DNA from: AV40 sp038230255
Lineage (GTDB): Bacteria > Verrucomicrobiota > Verrucomicrobiia > Chthoniobacterales > UBA10450
NCBI GenBank assembly: GCA_038230255.1
Contig: JBBRNP010000002.1
Coordinates: 124,001 to 188,000 of the forward strand
DNA: 64,000 nucleotides
Direction of reading: 5' to 3'
In this document: piece by piece, positions 25,180-33,154 of the stretch
Numbering within the stretch: position 1 is the stretch's first letter
Layout of the letters: each line of letters starts with the position of its first letter
Translations under genes and position numbers: made by a program
The notes under the pieces: model-generated
The model's database searches: none
Told to the model about the DNA's origin: nothing
Seen by the model: the letters and a program-made list of their open reading frames with translations, nothing else

Positions 25180-26543
25180 CAGACGAAGGTGCCAGTCCGG
25201 CTCGGACTGTAGAGGCAGCCGTGCCGGCTGCGGATCAAAATACTGCGGCCGACACGGCCGCCTCTACAGCAGAAAAGGCCACTCCGACTCGGACAGAGTT
25301 GAGCATCAACGAGCTGGAAAAGCTCGACGATCTCTTTCCGGTCGCGCGCGATTTCAATTTGCATCTGCATCCAGCGCGTTCTCGGCATCATCACATTCTC
25401 GACATCGCGCGGGCCGCGCTTGGCCAGGGCGCCAACGTCACGGCGGAAGGCTTTGTCGACCAGGTTGGCGATTCCTTTGGGTTATTGCGTTATCCGGAGC
25501 TGAACTTTCTGCCGGTGCCGGAGGACGTGTATGTTCCGCGGGCAGCAATGGAGCTTTATCATCTGCGGCCGGGGCAAAAGCTCTCTGGCAAAGTGCGCCT
25601 GCCTCGCGATCGCGAAAAAGGTTTGGTGCTCGACGACGTCATCACGATCGAGGACGAGCCCGCCGAAAAATGGACTGAGCCGACCGATTTCGAAAAATTA
25701 ACGCCGCAGTTTCCGCAGGGGCGGATCATGCTGGAAAATCCAAAAACAAACTCGATCTGCGCGCGCGGAGTCGATCTGCTCGCACCGCTCGGTCACGGCC
25801 AGCGCGGGTTGATCGTTGCGCCGCCGCGGGTCGGGAAAACGATTTTGCTCAAGGAAATTGCCAAAGCGATTCGGGTGAACCATCCCGAGATCGTTCTTAT
25901 TCTTCTCCTCGTGGACGAGCGGCCGGAGGAAGTGACTGATCTCGAGCGCGAAGTCGATTGCCAGATTTACCATTCCAACTTTGACGAGAACGTGATCCGG
26001 CACGTGCAGGTGGCTGAATTGGTGCTCGAGCGCGCGAAGCGTCTCGTCGAAATGAAAAAACACGTAGTGATCCTGCTCGACAGCCTGACTCGGCTCTCGC
26101 GCGGCTACAACAGCTTGCAGCCGGGCAAAGGACGGACCATGTCCGGCGGCGTCGAGGCCAAGGCGCTGACTAAACCGAAGAAATTTTTCGGATCTGCCCG
26201 CAATGTCGAAGAAGGCGGCAGCCTCACCATTCTCGCGACCGCGCTTACCGAAACGGGCAGCCGAATGGACCAACTCATTTTCGAAGAATTCAAAGGCACC
26301 GGCAACATGGAGATACATCTCGATCGTGCGCTGCAGGAGAAGCGACTTTATCCGGCGATTCATCCGCTGCTTTCGGCGACGCGACGTGAGGACCTGCTTT
26401 ATCACCCGGAAGAATGGGAGCGGGTGCAGCTGTTGCGAAAAACGATGGCCGAAATGCCGCCGATCGAGGCGATGGAAAAGTTGATCGACAACCTGAATGC
26501 CACGAAAACCAACGCCGAGCTGCTTTTGGGCGGATTGAAGTGA
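25164..26543 (+). CDS. rho: Transcription termination factor Rho
   Basis: 459 residues from ATG 25164. A disordered N-terminal extension of about 60 residues precedes the RNA-binding domain. The ATPase domain has Walker A APPRVGKT near residue 223, VDERPEEVTDLER, and the R-loop/Q-loop segment SARNVEEGGSLTILATALTE. Rho is the hexameric RNA translocase that ends transcription. Part of the N-terminal extension (PARTVEAAVPAADQNTAADT) is encoded by an inverted palindromic repeat at 25207-25269, inserted in frame. The coaE overlap and GTGA overlap with rnd indicate one operon. Confidence 0.95.
   Translation: MDEKLTDEGASPARTVEAAVPAADQNTAADTAASTAEKATPTRTELSINELEKLDDLFPVARDFNLHLHPARSRHHHILDIARAALGQGANVTAEGFVDQVGDSFGLLRYPELNFLPVPEDVYVPRAAMELYHLRPGQKLSGKVRLPRDREKGLVLDDVITIEDEPAEKWTEPTDFEKLTPQFPQGRIMLENPKTNSICARGVDLLAPLGHGQRGLIVAPPRVGKTILLKEIAKAIRVNHPEIVLILLLVDERPEEVTDLEREVDCQIYHSNFDENVIRHVQVAELVLERAKRLVEMKKHVVILLDSLTRLSRGYNSLQPGKGRTMSGGVEAKALTKPKKFFGSARNVEEGGSLTILATALTETGSRMDQLIFEEFKGTGNMEIHLDRALQEKRLYPAIHPLLSATRREDLLYHPEEWERVQLLRKTMAEMPPIEAMEKLIDNLNATKTNAELLLGGLK
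25207..25269. repeat. Inverted REP-like pair inside rho
   Basis: CTGTAGAGGCAGCCGTGCCG (25207 on) and, inverted, CTGTAGAGGCGGCCGTGTCG read on the minus strand from 25269. The arms are 27 bases with four mismatches and a nine-base spacer. They are flanked by AGTCCGGCTCGGACT and ACTCCGACTCGGAC. It stays in frame with rho. Confidence 0.8.
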
Positions 26544-27589
26544 TCGAGAACGCTGCGCAGCTTCGCGAGCTGCTTCCACACTTTGAACCAGTCGATCGCG
26601 TAGCGATTGATACTGAAGCTGACAGTCTCCACTGCTACCGGGAAAAACTTTGTTTGCTTCAGATCAGCATCCCGGGGCGCGACGTGATTGTCGATCCGCT
26701 GGCGGATGTCGATCTTTCGCCGTTGCGTGACGCGCTCGCGAACAAGGAAATCATCCTCCACGGCGCTGATTACGATCTGCGATTGCTCCGGCGGAATATG
26801 AGTTTCGTGCCGCAAAAAGTTTTCGATACCGCGCTTGCCTCGCGGTTGATTGGGATCCGCGAATTCAGTCTGGCCGCGCTCGTGCAGCGTTATTTTGGAA
26901 TCGAGCTGGTCAAAGGCTCTCAAAAAGCAAATTGGGCGCAGCGGCCGCTTTCTGCGCGCATGGCCGAATACGCGATTAACGACACGCGCTATTTGTTGCC
27001 ACTGGTCGAGCATTTAGAAAAGGAATTGAATTCGCGAAACCGAATGGAGTGGTTTCGCCAATCGTGCCAGCGCGCGCTCGAGCAAGCGGCGATCGATCGC
27101 GAACGCGATCTCGATGAAGCGTGGCGAATTTCCGGAGCGGGCGCATTGCGCGGCCGGGCGTCCGCGGTCTTGCGCGAATTATGGAATTGGCGCGAGAAGG
27201 AAGCCGAAGCGGTGGATCGTCCGCCGTTTCACATTTTACAGAACCGCGAATTGCTGCACTCGGCCGAACGGTTCGCTGCGGGGGAATCTCCCGACTACAA
27301 ACATTTCTCCGATCGCCGTCGCCGCGCTTTTTGTGAAGCGGCCGAGCGCGCGTTGCAATTGCCGGAGAGCGAGTGGCCGGTCAGGCCACGCCGTTCTGGA
27401 ACGCGCGCAACGGCTGAAGTGATAAAACGAATCGAACAACTTCGCCGCAACCGCGATCAGGCCGCAAAAGACTTGCAGATCGAATCTTCGTTCATCGCCC
27501 CGCGTGCGACCTTGGAAGCCATCGCCGCCGATCAATCTCGCGCCGACGCGCTTCTCGTTCCCTGGCAGCGAGAGTTGCTCAAAATCTAG
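26540..27589 (+). CDS. rnd: Ribonuclease D
   Basis: 349 residues from a GTG whose last bases overlap the rho stop. DEDD-type 3'-5' exoribonuclease: VAIDTEADSLHC, HGADYDLRLL and YAINDTRYLLPL carry the exonuclease motifs I-III, followed by HRDC-like helices (residues 200-280). Trims tRNA and other structured RNA ends. Upstream in-frame codons within rho are antisense to any known motif and were excluded. Confidence 0.9.
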   Translation: MIENAAQLRELLPHFEPVDRVAIDTEADSLHCYREKLCLLQISIPGRDVIVDPLADVDLSPLRDALANKEIILHGADYDLRLLRRNMSFVPQKVFDTALASRLIGIREFSLAALVQRYFGIELVKGSQKANWAQRPLSARMAEYAINDTRYLLPLVEHLEKELNSRNRMEWFRQSCQRALEQAAIDRERDLDEAWRISGAGALRGRASAVLRELWNWREKEAEAVDRPPFHILQNRELLHSAERFAAGESPDYKHFSDRRRRAFCEAAERALQLPESEWPVRPRRSGTRATAEVIKRIEQLRRNRDQAAKDLQIESSFIAPRATLEAIAADQSRADALLVPWQRELLKI

Positions 27590-27684
27590 GGCGTACCACT
27601 TGGCTTTAACTTGGTGGCCATGCCCTTGGAGGCGTTTTTGGGTTTTTCGTCGGCGGCAGTGGCGCGTCGCCGATCGTTGACCGG

Positions 27685-28065
27685 CTACTTAGAAGCGGGC
27701 CTGCCCTTCAATTCGACCACGACCACATCGAATGCCTTGTCGCTGGTGTTCTCCGGCAGATGAGTCTTTGCGGTATCCGCCATAGCATCACCGGCCTTCA
27801 CGTTGAACTCCTGGGTCTTGCCATCCGGGAACGTGAACTTGCCCTTCGCGTCGGTAATAAACACGGCCACCGTATTCGGATGCGAATGCATCGTCGATTT
27901 TTCACCGGGGCCGTAATGCACCTTCAGCACGCGCACCTGATCGTTCTCGAGAGCAACCGTGTAATGTTTCGCATCCACCTTGGCCGCATCCTGCGCCCGC
28001 ACAATTACCGCACTGTCCGCTAACGCTACGACCGCTATCACTGACAGTATGACTCGCTTCATCAC
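27685..28065 (-). CDS. Secreted cupin-domain protein
   Basis: 126 residues. Signal peptide (to about VRAQDA), then a single cupin barrel with HYGPGEKSTMHSHPNTVAVF, where two of the histidines fit the metal-binding cupin motif 1. GGAGG lies just upstream of the ATG pair. Function unknown. After the TAG stop the same frame stays open for 31 residues (VNDRRRATAADEKPKNASKG), so an ancestral longer C-terminus is possible. Confidence 0.7.
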   Translation of the reverse strand: MMKRVILSVIAVVALADSAVIVRAQDAAKVDAKHYTVALENDQVRVLKVHYGPGEKSTMHSHPNTVAVFITDAKGKFTFPDGKTQEFNVKAGDAMADTAKTHLPENTSDKAFDVVVVELKGRPASK

Positions 28066-28182
28066 AATTCCTCCGTTTGGTTTGCCACGTTTCGCGTGGT
28101 TGGTTTATTTTGTTACTGAGTGATGCCTCACCCGAGACAGGCCGAGAATATCGTCAGGCAACGCCGGGTCCACAAGAACCAA

Positions 28183-29811
28183 TCAGTCGACGTATTTTTG
28201 CGCGATTGGCATGCGGCGGCCGAGTCCGAAGGCGCGACTGGTGACTTTTAATCCGGGCGCGGCTTGCTCGCGTTTGTATTCGTTGAGATCGACGCGGCGT
28301 TGGACCCAGCGGACGGTTTTCTCGTCGAACCCGCGGCCTATGATGTCGCGCGCGCTCAAATTGTCCTCCACGTAGAGCCGCAGAATCTCGTCCAGCTTTT
28401 CGTACGGTGGCAGCGTGTCCTGGTCCTTTTGGTTCGGTTTCAATTCGGCGCTCGGCGGCTTCTCGATTGTCGATCCTGGAATGACCTCCTTTTGCCGATT
28501 TATCCAGCGGGCGAGCTCGTAAATCATTATTTTCGGTACGTCGCTGATCACGGCCAGACCACCCGCCATGTCTCCGTAAATCGTGCAATAACCGACCGAG
28601 AGCTCGCTTTTGTTTCCAGTCGATAGAACCAGATGCCCAAATTTGTTCGAGAGCGCCATCAGCGTCATGGCGCGCAAGCGCGGTTGCATATTTTCTTCCG
28701 TCTCGTTCTCCGGGAGCCCGGAAAAGATTTCCTTAAACTGGCTTTTGAAGACGGCGAATGTTTCCGCGATCGGGATGTGCAACAATTTAATTCCGAGATT
28801 TTCCGCGAGCTTCTTCGCATCGTCGATACTGCCGCGCGACGAGTACTGGCTCGGCATCGCCACGCCGACGACGTTTTCCGCGCCGAGAGCTTCAACGGCG
28901 ATCACCGCGACTACTGCGGAATCGATCCCGCCGCTCAGTCCGAGCACGGCCGATTTGAAATTACATTTTCGCAAATAATCGCGCAGTCCGAGCGATAGAG
29001 CGGCAAAAAGCTGCTCGGGCGTTGGTTCTTCACGGAATTCCACCGCGGTTGTTGATTCAGTGTCCACGACTTGTTCGTGCTCGCGAAAGGCGGGCAGTTG
29101 CGCGATCAAACCGCCGGATGAATTCACCGCGATCGAGTTCCCGTCGAAAATGAGCTGGTCGTTTCCGCCGACGGCGTTGCAGTAAAAGATCGGTCGTTTG
29201 TAAGTGCGCGCGAGCGTTGCCACCATTTCATAACGAATCGCCGGTTTATGCAACGTGAAGGGCGACGCGCTTAAGTTGAGAATCACGTCCGCGCCCTGTT
29301 CGATCAGGCTCCGAGTCGGTTCGCAGTCGTAGAGCGGCCGGGGCAGATAATGCTCGGTCCAAATATCCTCGCAGATCGTGACGCCGATTTTTCTCCCATT
29401 CAGCTCGAAAGGTTCAACGTTCGCGGCGGGTTGAAAGTAACGGTCCTCGTCGAAAACATCGTAAGTCGGCAAAAGGGATTTGTGCGCTTTGCGAATCGGC
29501 TCTCCGCGAACGAGCAGCGCCGCCGCGTTATGAAACGGCCGGCCGCGGCCTTGGTTCCGATCGACAAAGCCAACCAACAACGCGGACTTCCCGATGCGGC
29601 GATGAAGTTCCTCGACCATCTCGAGCGTTTCGGGAACAAAGCGCGATTTGAAGACAAGGTCCTGTGGCGGATACCCGGTGATCGCGAGCTCCGGGGTGAT
29701 GACGAGCTCGGCGCCGGCTGCGGCCAAGCGCTGGTAAGATTGAAGGATCTTTTCAAAGTTCCCTCGCAAATCTCCTACGGTGGGATTGAGCTGGGCGAAG
29801 CCGACTTTCAT
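28183..29811 (-). CDS. nadE: Glutamine-dependent NAD+ synthetase
   Basis: 542 residues from ATG 29811. The N-terminal carbon-nitrogen hydrolase domain has Glu in VITPELAITGYPP, Lys in HKSLLPTYDVFDE and Cys in VTICEDIW. The C-terminal synthetase has the PP-loop LGLSGGIDSAVVAV near residue 285. It makes NAD from deamido-NAD using glutamine ammonia. Upstream in-frame residues lack homology and overlap a separate small gene, so the internal ATG was chosen. Confidence 0.94.
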   Translation of the reverse strand: MKVGFAQLNPTVGDLRGNFEKILQSYQRLAAAGAELVITPELAITGYPPQDLVFKSRFVPETLEMVEELHRRIGKSALLVGFVDRNQGRGRPFHNAAALLVRGEPIRKAHKSLLPTYDVFDEDRYFQPAANVEPFELNGRKIGVTICEDIWTEHYLPRPLYDCEPTRSLIEQGADVILNLSASPFTLHKPAIRYEMVATLARTYKRPIFYCNAVGGNDQLIFDGNSIAVNSSGGLIAQLPAFREHEQVVDTESTTAVEFREEPTPEQLFAALSLGLRDYLRKCNFKSAVLGLSGGIDSAVVAVIAVEALGAENVVGVAMPSQYSSRGSIDDAKKLAENLGIKLLHIPIAETFAVFKSQFKEIFSGLPENETEENMQPRLRAMTLMALSNKFGHLVLSTGNKSELSVGYCTIYGDMAGGLAVISDVPKIMIYELARWINRQKEVIPGSTIEKPPSAELKPNQKDQDTLPPYEKLDEILRLYVEDNLSARDIIGRGFDEKTVRWVQRRVDLNEYKREQAAPGLKVTSRAFGLGRRMPIAQKYVD

Positions 29812-29864
29812 GCTGTCTACACGCAAACTATGCGCGCGCGAGCCAGCGGCAATCCTCTTTTGCC

Positions 29865-30020
29865 CTACTTCGTAGGATCGAGCACCGCGCGGTGCTTGTA
29901 GCCTTTGTTCAAGGCGTCGTCGGCCCCTTCCACAAAGACTTTCGCCCACTCAACGAGCGACGCGGCCAGAAAACCAGCGAAGGCGCAGATGAGGACTTTT
30001 TGGAAGAAGGTGGAGTGCAC
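29865..30020 (-). CDS. 51-residue single-TM protein upstream of nadE
   Basis: GTG start at 30020 after an AAAAAGGG stretch. Encodes HSTFFQKVLICAFAGFLAAS, a single membrane helix, then LVEWAKVFVEGADDALNKGY and a short basic tail. Amino acid composition is protein-like, and the alternative overlapping frames are not. It would be the first gene before nadE. Function unknown. Confidence 0.5.
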   Translation of the reverse strand: MHSTFFQKVLICAFAGFLAASLVEWAKVFVEGADDALNKGYKHRAVLDPTK

Positions 30021-30091
30021 CCCTTTTTAACAGCAGCGATAGTGCCAGTGGCAAAGGTCTTTATAATAAATAGCTTCGGCAATGTGAGTTC

Positions 30092-30105
30092 GGCACGGGA
30101 GTTGC
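30092..30105 (+). promoter_or_regulatory. Possible sigma54 -24/-12 element
   Basis: GGCACG, four bases, TTGCA: GG and GC are 12 bases apart as in sigma54 promoters. A start near 30117 would be only two bases before the ATG at 30119, giving a leaderless mRNA, so this may be coincidence. Confidence 0.35.
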
Positions 30106-30118
30106 AGAATTTTTCATT

Positions 30119-30376
30119 ATGGCTGATCCCGCTGGGTCTAAAACGAACCAAATCGACCCCGATAATTTATCGCGACTGCTCGAATTGGAGTTGATTCAAA
30201 AGCGCGCCACTTGGAAACAAGCGGGCGAGCGCTACCGTGCGATTCGCGCCGCCGGGTTCATTTTTCTCGCTGTTTTAATCCTGGGTTGTTTGGTCGGCGG
30301 CTATTTCGCGTTCATGCGGATGAACGAGAGCCGGCCAAACCAGCCAAGCGCCGTTACCGACGTGCCGGATCGTTGA
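30119..30376 (+). CDS. Small single-TM protein
   Basis: 85 residues. Charged N-terminal helix (LSRLLELELIQKRATWKQAG), one membrane segment (AGFIFLAVLILGCLVGGYFA), short polar tail. Similar in layout to small verrucomicrobial membrane proteins, but no family was recognised. Divergent from the nadE group. Confidence 0.55.
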   Translation: MADPAGSKTNQIDPDNLSRLLELELIQKRATWKQAGERYRAIRAAGFIFLAVLILGCLVGGYFAFMRMNESRPNQPSAVTDVPDR

Positions 30377-30390
30377 TGTCGATCTAATAA

Positions 30391-30549
30391 CTATTGCGGA
30401 GCAGACGTAGCCGCGGGAGCGCCGCTGCTCTTTGCTTGAGCTAACTGCGTCGCGGCGTTTCGCTCCGCGATGACGAAGCTGTTGTTCTCTCCCACTTTCG
30501 CCCAGGGTCCGTGCGGAACATCTTTGAACTGCCTGCGCTCAAAAATCAG
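30391..30549 (-). CDS. 52-residue protein following glcD
   Basis: An open frame runs from a CTG that overlaps the glcD stop (gaCTGA) to a TAG at 30391. It encodes IFERRQFKDVPHGPWAKVGE, then NNSFVIAERNAATQLAQAKS and an Ala/Ser/Pro tail. The first half is protein-like and could be a small conserved partner. The non-standard start lowers certainty, and it may instead be a decayed gene end. Confidence 0.4.
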   Translation of the reverse strand: MIFERRQFKDVPHGPWAKVGENNSFVIAERNAATQLAQAKSSGAPAATSAPQ

Positions 30550-31919
30550 TCAACGAATTTTCCGGGATTCAAAATCCCGTGGGGATCGAGGACGGCCTTG
30601 AGTTTGCGATGAAGCTCGCGCACCGGCTCGCTGGTCGCGTCTGGCCACCAGCGCTTCTTGGCCAGACCGATTCCGTGTTCGCCTGTTATCACACCGCCCC
30701 AGGCCAGCACTTGCGCAAACAGGTCATCTATCGCGCTCTCCACTTTTTCGCGCACGCCAGCATCACGATTATAACGGTCAGCCATGATGTTGATATGGAT
30801 ATTGCCATCGCCGGCATGGCCGAAACAGGCGATCGGAAATCCGGACTTTGCGTGCAGGCGCTCCGCGAACTCGACCAGATCCACAATGCGACCGCGCGGC
30901 ACGACCACGTCCTCGTTTAATTTCGTCAGCCCGGTGGCCCGCAGCGAATTGCTGAATTGCCGGCGCAACGCCCAAAGTTTCTCGCAATCTTCTTCGCCGG
31001 TCGCCAATTCCAGCGCGTTCGGTTTTTTGTCGGCGAGTAATTGGCGAATCGCTTCCGCCTCGCTGCGCACACTTTCATCCTGTCCATCAAGATCGACTAG
31101 AAGATGGGCATTGCCCGGCGGAACGAGCGCTTTGCCAAGATCTTTGCGGGCGGCTTCAAGCGTAAAACTATCCGCGATCTCGAGCGATGATGGCAGAAAA
31201 CCTTTCCCGAAAATTTCCTGTACCGCGTCGGCTGCTTGGGAAATGGTGGCGAACGCCGCGGAGAGCGTGGCCCGCCCCGGTGGAAGCGGCAGCAACCGGA
31301 GCGTGATTTCAGTGACGACGCCGAGCATTCCTTCCGATCCGACAAATAGGCCGATCAAGTCAAAGCCGGTCTTGTTTTTATGGACGCGCCCGCCAGTCCG
31401 CAGGACGTCCCCATTCGCGAGCACAACTTCGAGGCCAGTTACATAATTGCGCGTCACGCCATATTTCAAACAGCGCGGTCCGCCCGCGTTGGTCGCAATG
31501 TTTCCGCCAACGCTGCAATCTTTCATGCTCGCCGGATCCGGCGGGTAAAATAACTTCTGGCCGCGCGCGGCCGCTTTCAGGTCGGCCGTGACCACTCCCG
31601 GCTCAACGATCGCAATCGCGTCGGCAAAGTTAATTTCTTTGATCCGGTTCATCCGCATCAGTGAAAGTGCGATGCCTTTTTTCGACGGCACACAGCCGCC
31701 GACGTAGCCGAATCCAGCCCCTCGCGCAGTTACCGGAATTTTTTTCTGCGACGCAAATTTCAGCAGCTTCGACACGTCGGATGTCGATCTTGCGAAGACG
31801 ACAACTTCCGGCGCTTCGGCCGCGAACCATTTATCGCCGCTGTGGGCCGCAAGCGTTTCGGCATCGTTGGCGACAGCGTCGCTGCTCAACAACTCCCGCA
31901 GTTCACTGGCCAGGGCCAT
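30546..31919 (-). CDS. glcD: FAD-linked oxidase, glycolate/D-lactate dehydrogenase type
   Basis: 457 residues from ATG 31919. An N-terminal FAD-binding-4 domain (PVTARGAGFGYVGGCVP, SVGGNIATNAGGPRCLKYG) and the C-terminal oxidase domain (FGHAGDGNIHINIM, GEHGIGLAKKRWW) are characteristic of GlcD/D-lactate dehydrogenases. It likely oxidises a 2-hydroxy acid; the substrate is not decided. GlcE/GlcF partners are absent. It follows an ABM-domain gene by seven bases, within the fabI operon. Confidence 0.88.
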   Translation of the reverse strand: MALASELRELLSSDAVANDAETLAAHSGDKWFAAEAPEVVVFARSTSDVSKLLKFASQKKIPVTARGAGFGYVGGCVPSKKGIALSLMRMNRIKEINFADAIAIVEPGVVTADLKAAARGQKLFYPPDPASMKDCSVGGNIATNAGGPRCLKYGVTRNYVTGLEVVLANGDVLRTGGRVHKNKTGFDLIGLFVGSEGMLGVVTEITLRLLPLPPGRATLSAAFATISQAADAVQEIFGKGFLPSSLEIADSFTLEAARKDLGKALVPPGNAHLLVDLDGQDESVRSEAEAIRQLLADKKPNALELATGEEDCEKLWALRRQFSNSLRATGLTKLNEDVVVPRGRIVDLVEFAERLHAKSGFPIACFGHAGDGNIHINIMADRYNRDAGVREKVESAIDDLFAQVLAWGGVITGEHGIGLAKKRWWPDATSEPVRELHRKLKAVLDPHGILNPGKFVD

Positions 31920-31926
31920 CTGCCGG

Positions 31927-32241
31927 TTAATTGAGCGGGACGACTTTGTAATGAAGCGACCGTTCGCTGTGTCGTTTGAGCAACCGCCGCGCATCCGGAG
32001 GGATGACTGGCTGCTCATAGTCTTTGCCCCCGAAAATTTTCACCGCGTCAAGCGTTTCGAAACGGAGCAGCGTAATAAATTCCATCTCATTGTTCTCCGC
32101 TTCGCGAACGAACAATTCAGCGCCTTTGTAGCCGGGAATCGCGCGCTGGGCGATTTCGAGTAAAACTTCTTCGCGCAAAAGCTTTTCATATTTCTCTGCA
32201 TTCTCGCGCGTGGTCCAGCCATACCAAACTCGCGCAATCAC
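31927..32241 (-). CDS. ABM (antibiotic biosynthesis monooxygenase) domain protein
   Basis: 104 residues, GTG start. IARVWYGWTTRENAEKYEKL, and later FVREAENNEMEFITLLRFET, form the dimeric alpha+beta barrel typical of ABM-domain proteins. Catalytic residues are not conserved enough to name a reaction. Lies between fabI (31 bases upstream) and glcD in the same direction, so co-expression is likely. Confidence 0.75.
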   Translation of the reverse strand: MIARVWYGWTTRENAEKYEKLLREEVLLEIAQRAIPGYKGAELFVREAENNEMEFITLLRFETLDAVKIFGGKDYEQPVIPPDARRLLKRHSERSLHYKVVPLN

Positions 32242-32272
32242 TTCTGAAGTCCTTTCATACTTGGGGGAGTAG

Positions 32273-33049
32273 CTACATGCCCATGATTTGATAACCGCCG
32301 TCGACGTAAATCACCTGTCCGGTGACCGCGGCCGCGCCGTCACTCGCTAAGAATACGCCGGTGGCGCCGAGCTCGGATGGGTCGCAACTGCGTTTCAGCG
32401 GCGCGCGTTCCTGGTAATGCTTCAGCATCTGGCTAAACCCGCTGATGCCTCGTGCGGCCAATGTTTGGACTGGGCCGGCCGAAATGCAGTTCACGCGAAT
32501 TCTCTTCGGACCCAAATCGTAAGCGAGGTAGCGGGTAGATGCCTCCAGGCTGGCTTTCGCCACGCCCATCACGTTGTAGTGCGGCACCACTTTTTCTGAA
32601 CCGTAATAAGTCATGGCCACGATGCTGCCCCCGTTGGTCATCAATGGTGATGCTTCACGCGCGAGCGCGACCAGCGAATAGGCGCTGATGTCGTGCGCAA
32701 CGCGAAACGCTTCCCGAGTCGTGCTCACGAAATCGCCTTCCAACGCTTCCTTCGGGGCGAACGCGACCGAGTGCAGCAGAAGATCGACACGATCGGTCTC
32801 GCCACGGACTTTTTCAAAAAACGTTTTGATTTCCGCGTCACTTGAGACGTCGCACGGAAACAACGGCGTTTTCTCTCCGAACGCGGTCGTCAGTTCCTCG
32901 ACGTTTTCCTTTAGCCGCTCGCCTTGATAGTTGAAAATCAGACGCGCCCCCGCGGCCGCCCAAGCTTGGGCAATTGCCCAGGCGATGCTGCGCTTGTTCG
33001 CGACTCCGAAAACAACTCCAATCTTTCCTTCCAACATCGGCTGCGTCAT
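32273..33049 (-). CDS. fabI: Enoyl-[acyl-carrier-protein] reductase (FabI)
   Basis: 258 residues, SDR family. The altered Rossmann segment GVANKRSIAWAIAQAWAAAG is the FabI signature. The catalytic Tyr-x6-Lys reads YNVMGVAK. It performs the last reduction of each fatty-acid elongation cycle. Start ATG 33049 (an ATG four codons in is also possible). A REP-like repeat and the AAGATCGACA word lie just upstream at 33052-33120. Confidence 0.94.
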   Translation of the reverse strand: MTQPMLEGKIGVVFGVANKRSIAWAIAQAWAAAGARLIFNYQGERLKENVEELTTAFGEKTPLFPCDVSSDAEIKTFFEKVRGETDRVDLLLHSVAFAPKEALEGDFVSTTREAFRVAHDISAYSLVALAREASPLMTNGGSIVAMTYYGSEKVVPHYNVMGVAKASLEASTRYLAYDLGPKRIRVNCISAGPVQTLAARGISGFSQMLKHYQERAPLKRSCDPSELGATGVFLASDGAAAVTGQVIYVDGGYQIMGM

Positions 33050-33066
33050 AGAAGATCGACAATATT

Positions 33067-33120
33067 GCGGCGCTCATGGAACGCCGCTACAGAAATCTGC
33101 AAGCGAGATGCTTGCTCTAC
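33067..33120. repeat. Composite palindromic repeat upstream of fabI
   Basis: GCGGCGCTCATGGAACGCCGC, then TACAG, then the hairpin GCAAGCGAGATGCTTGC. The first part resembles the right half of the repeat at 36107-36171. It lies in the divergent promoter region of fabI and the BNR protein gene. Confidence 0.65.
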
Positions 33121-33154
33121 CGTGTGAAATTGCCATGATTTGTTTCTCAAGCCT

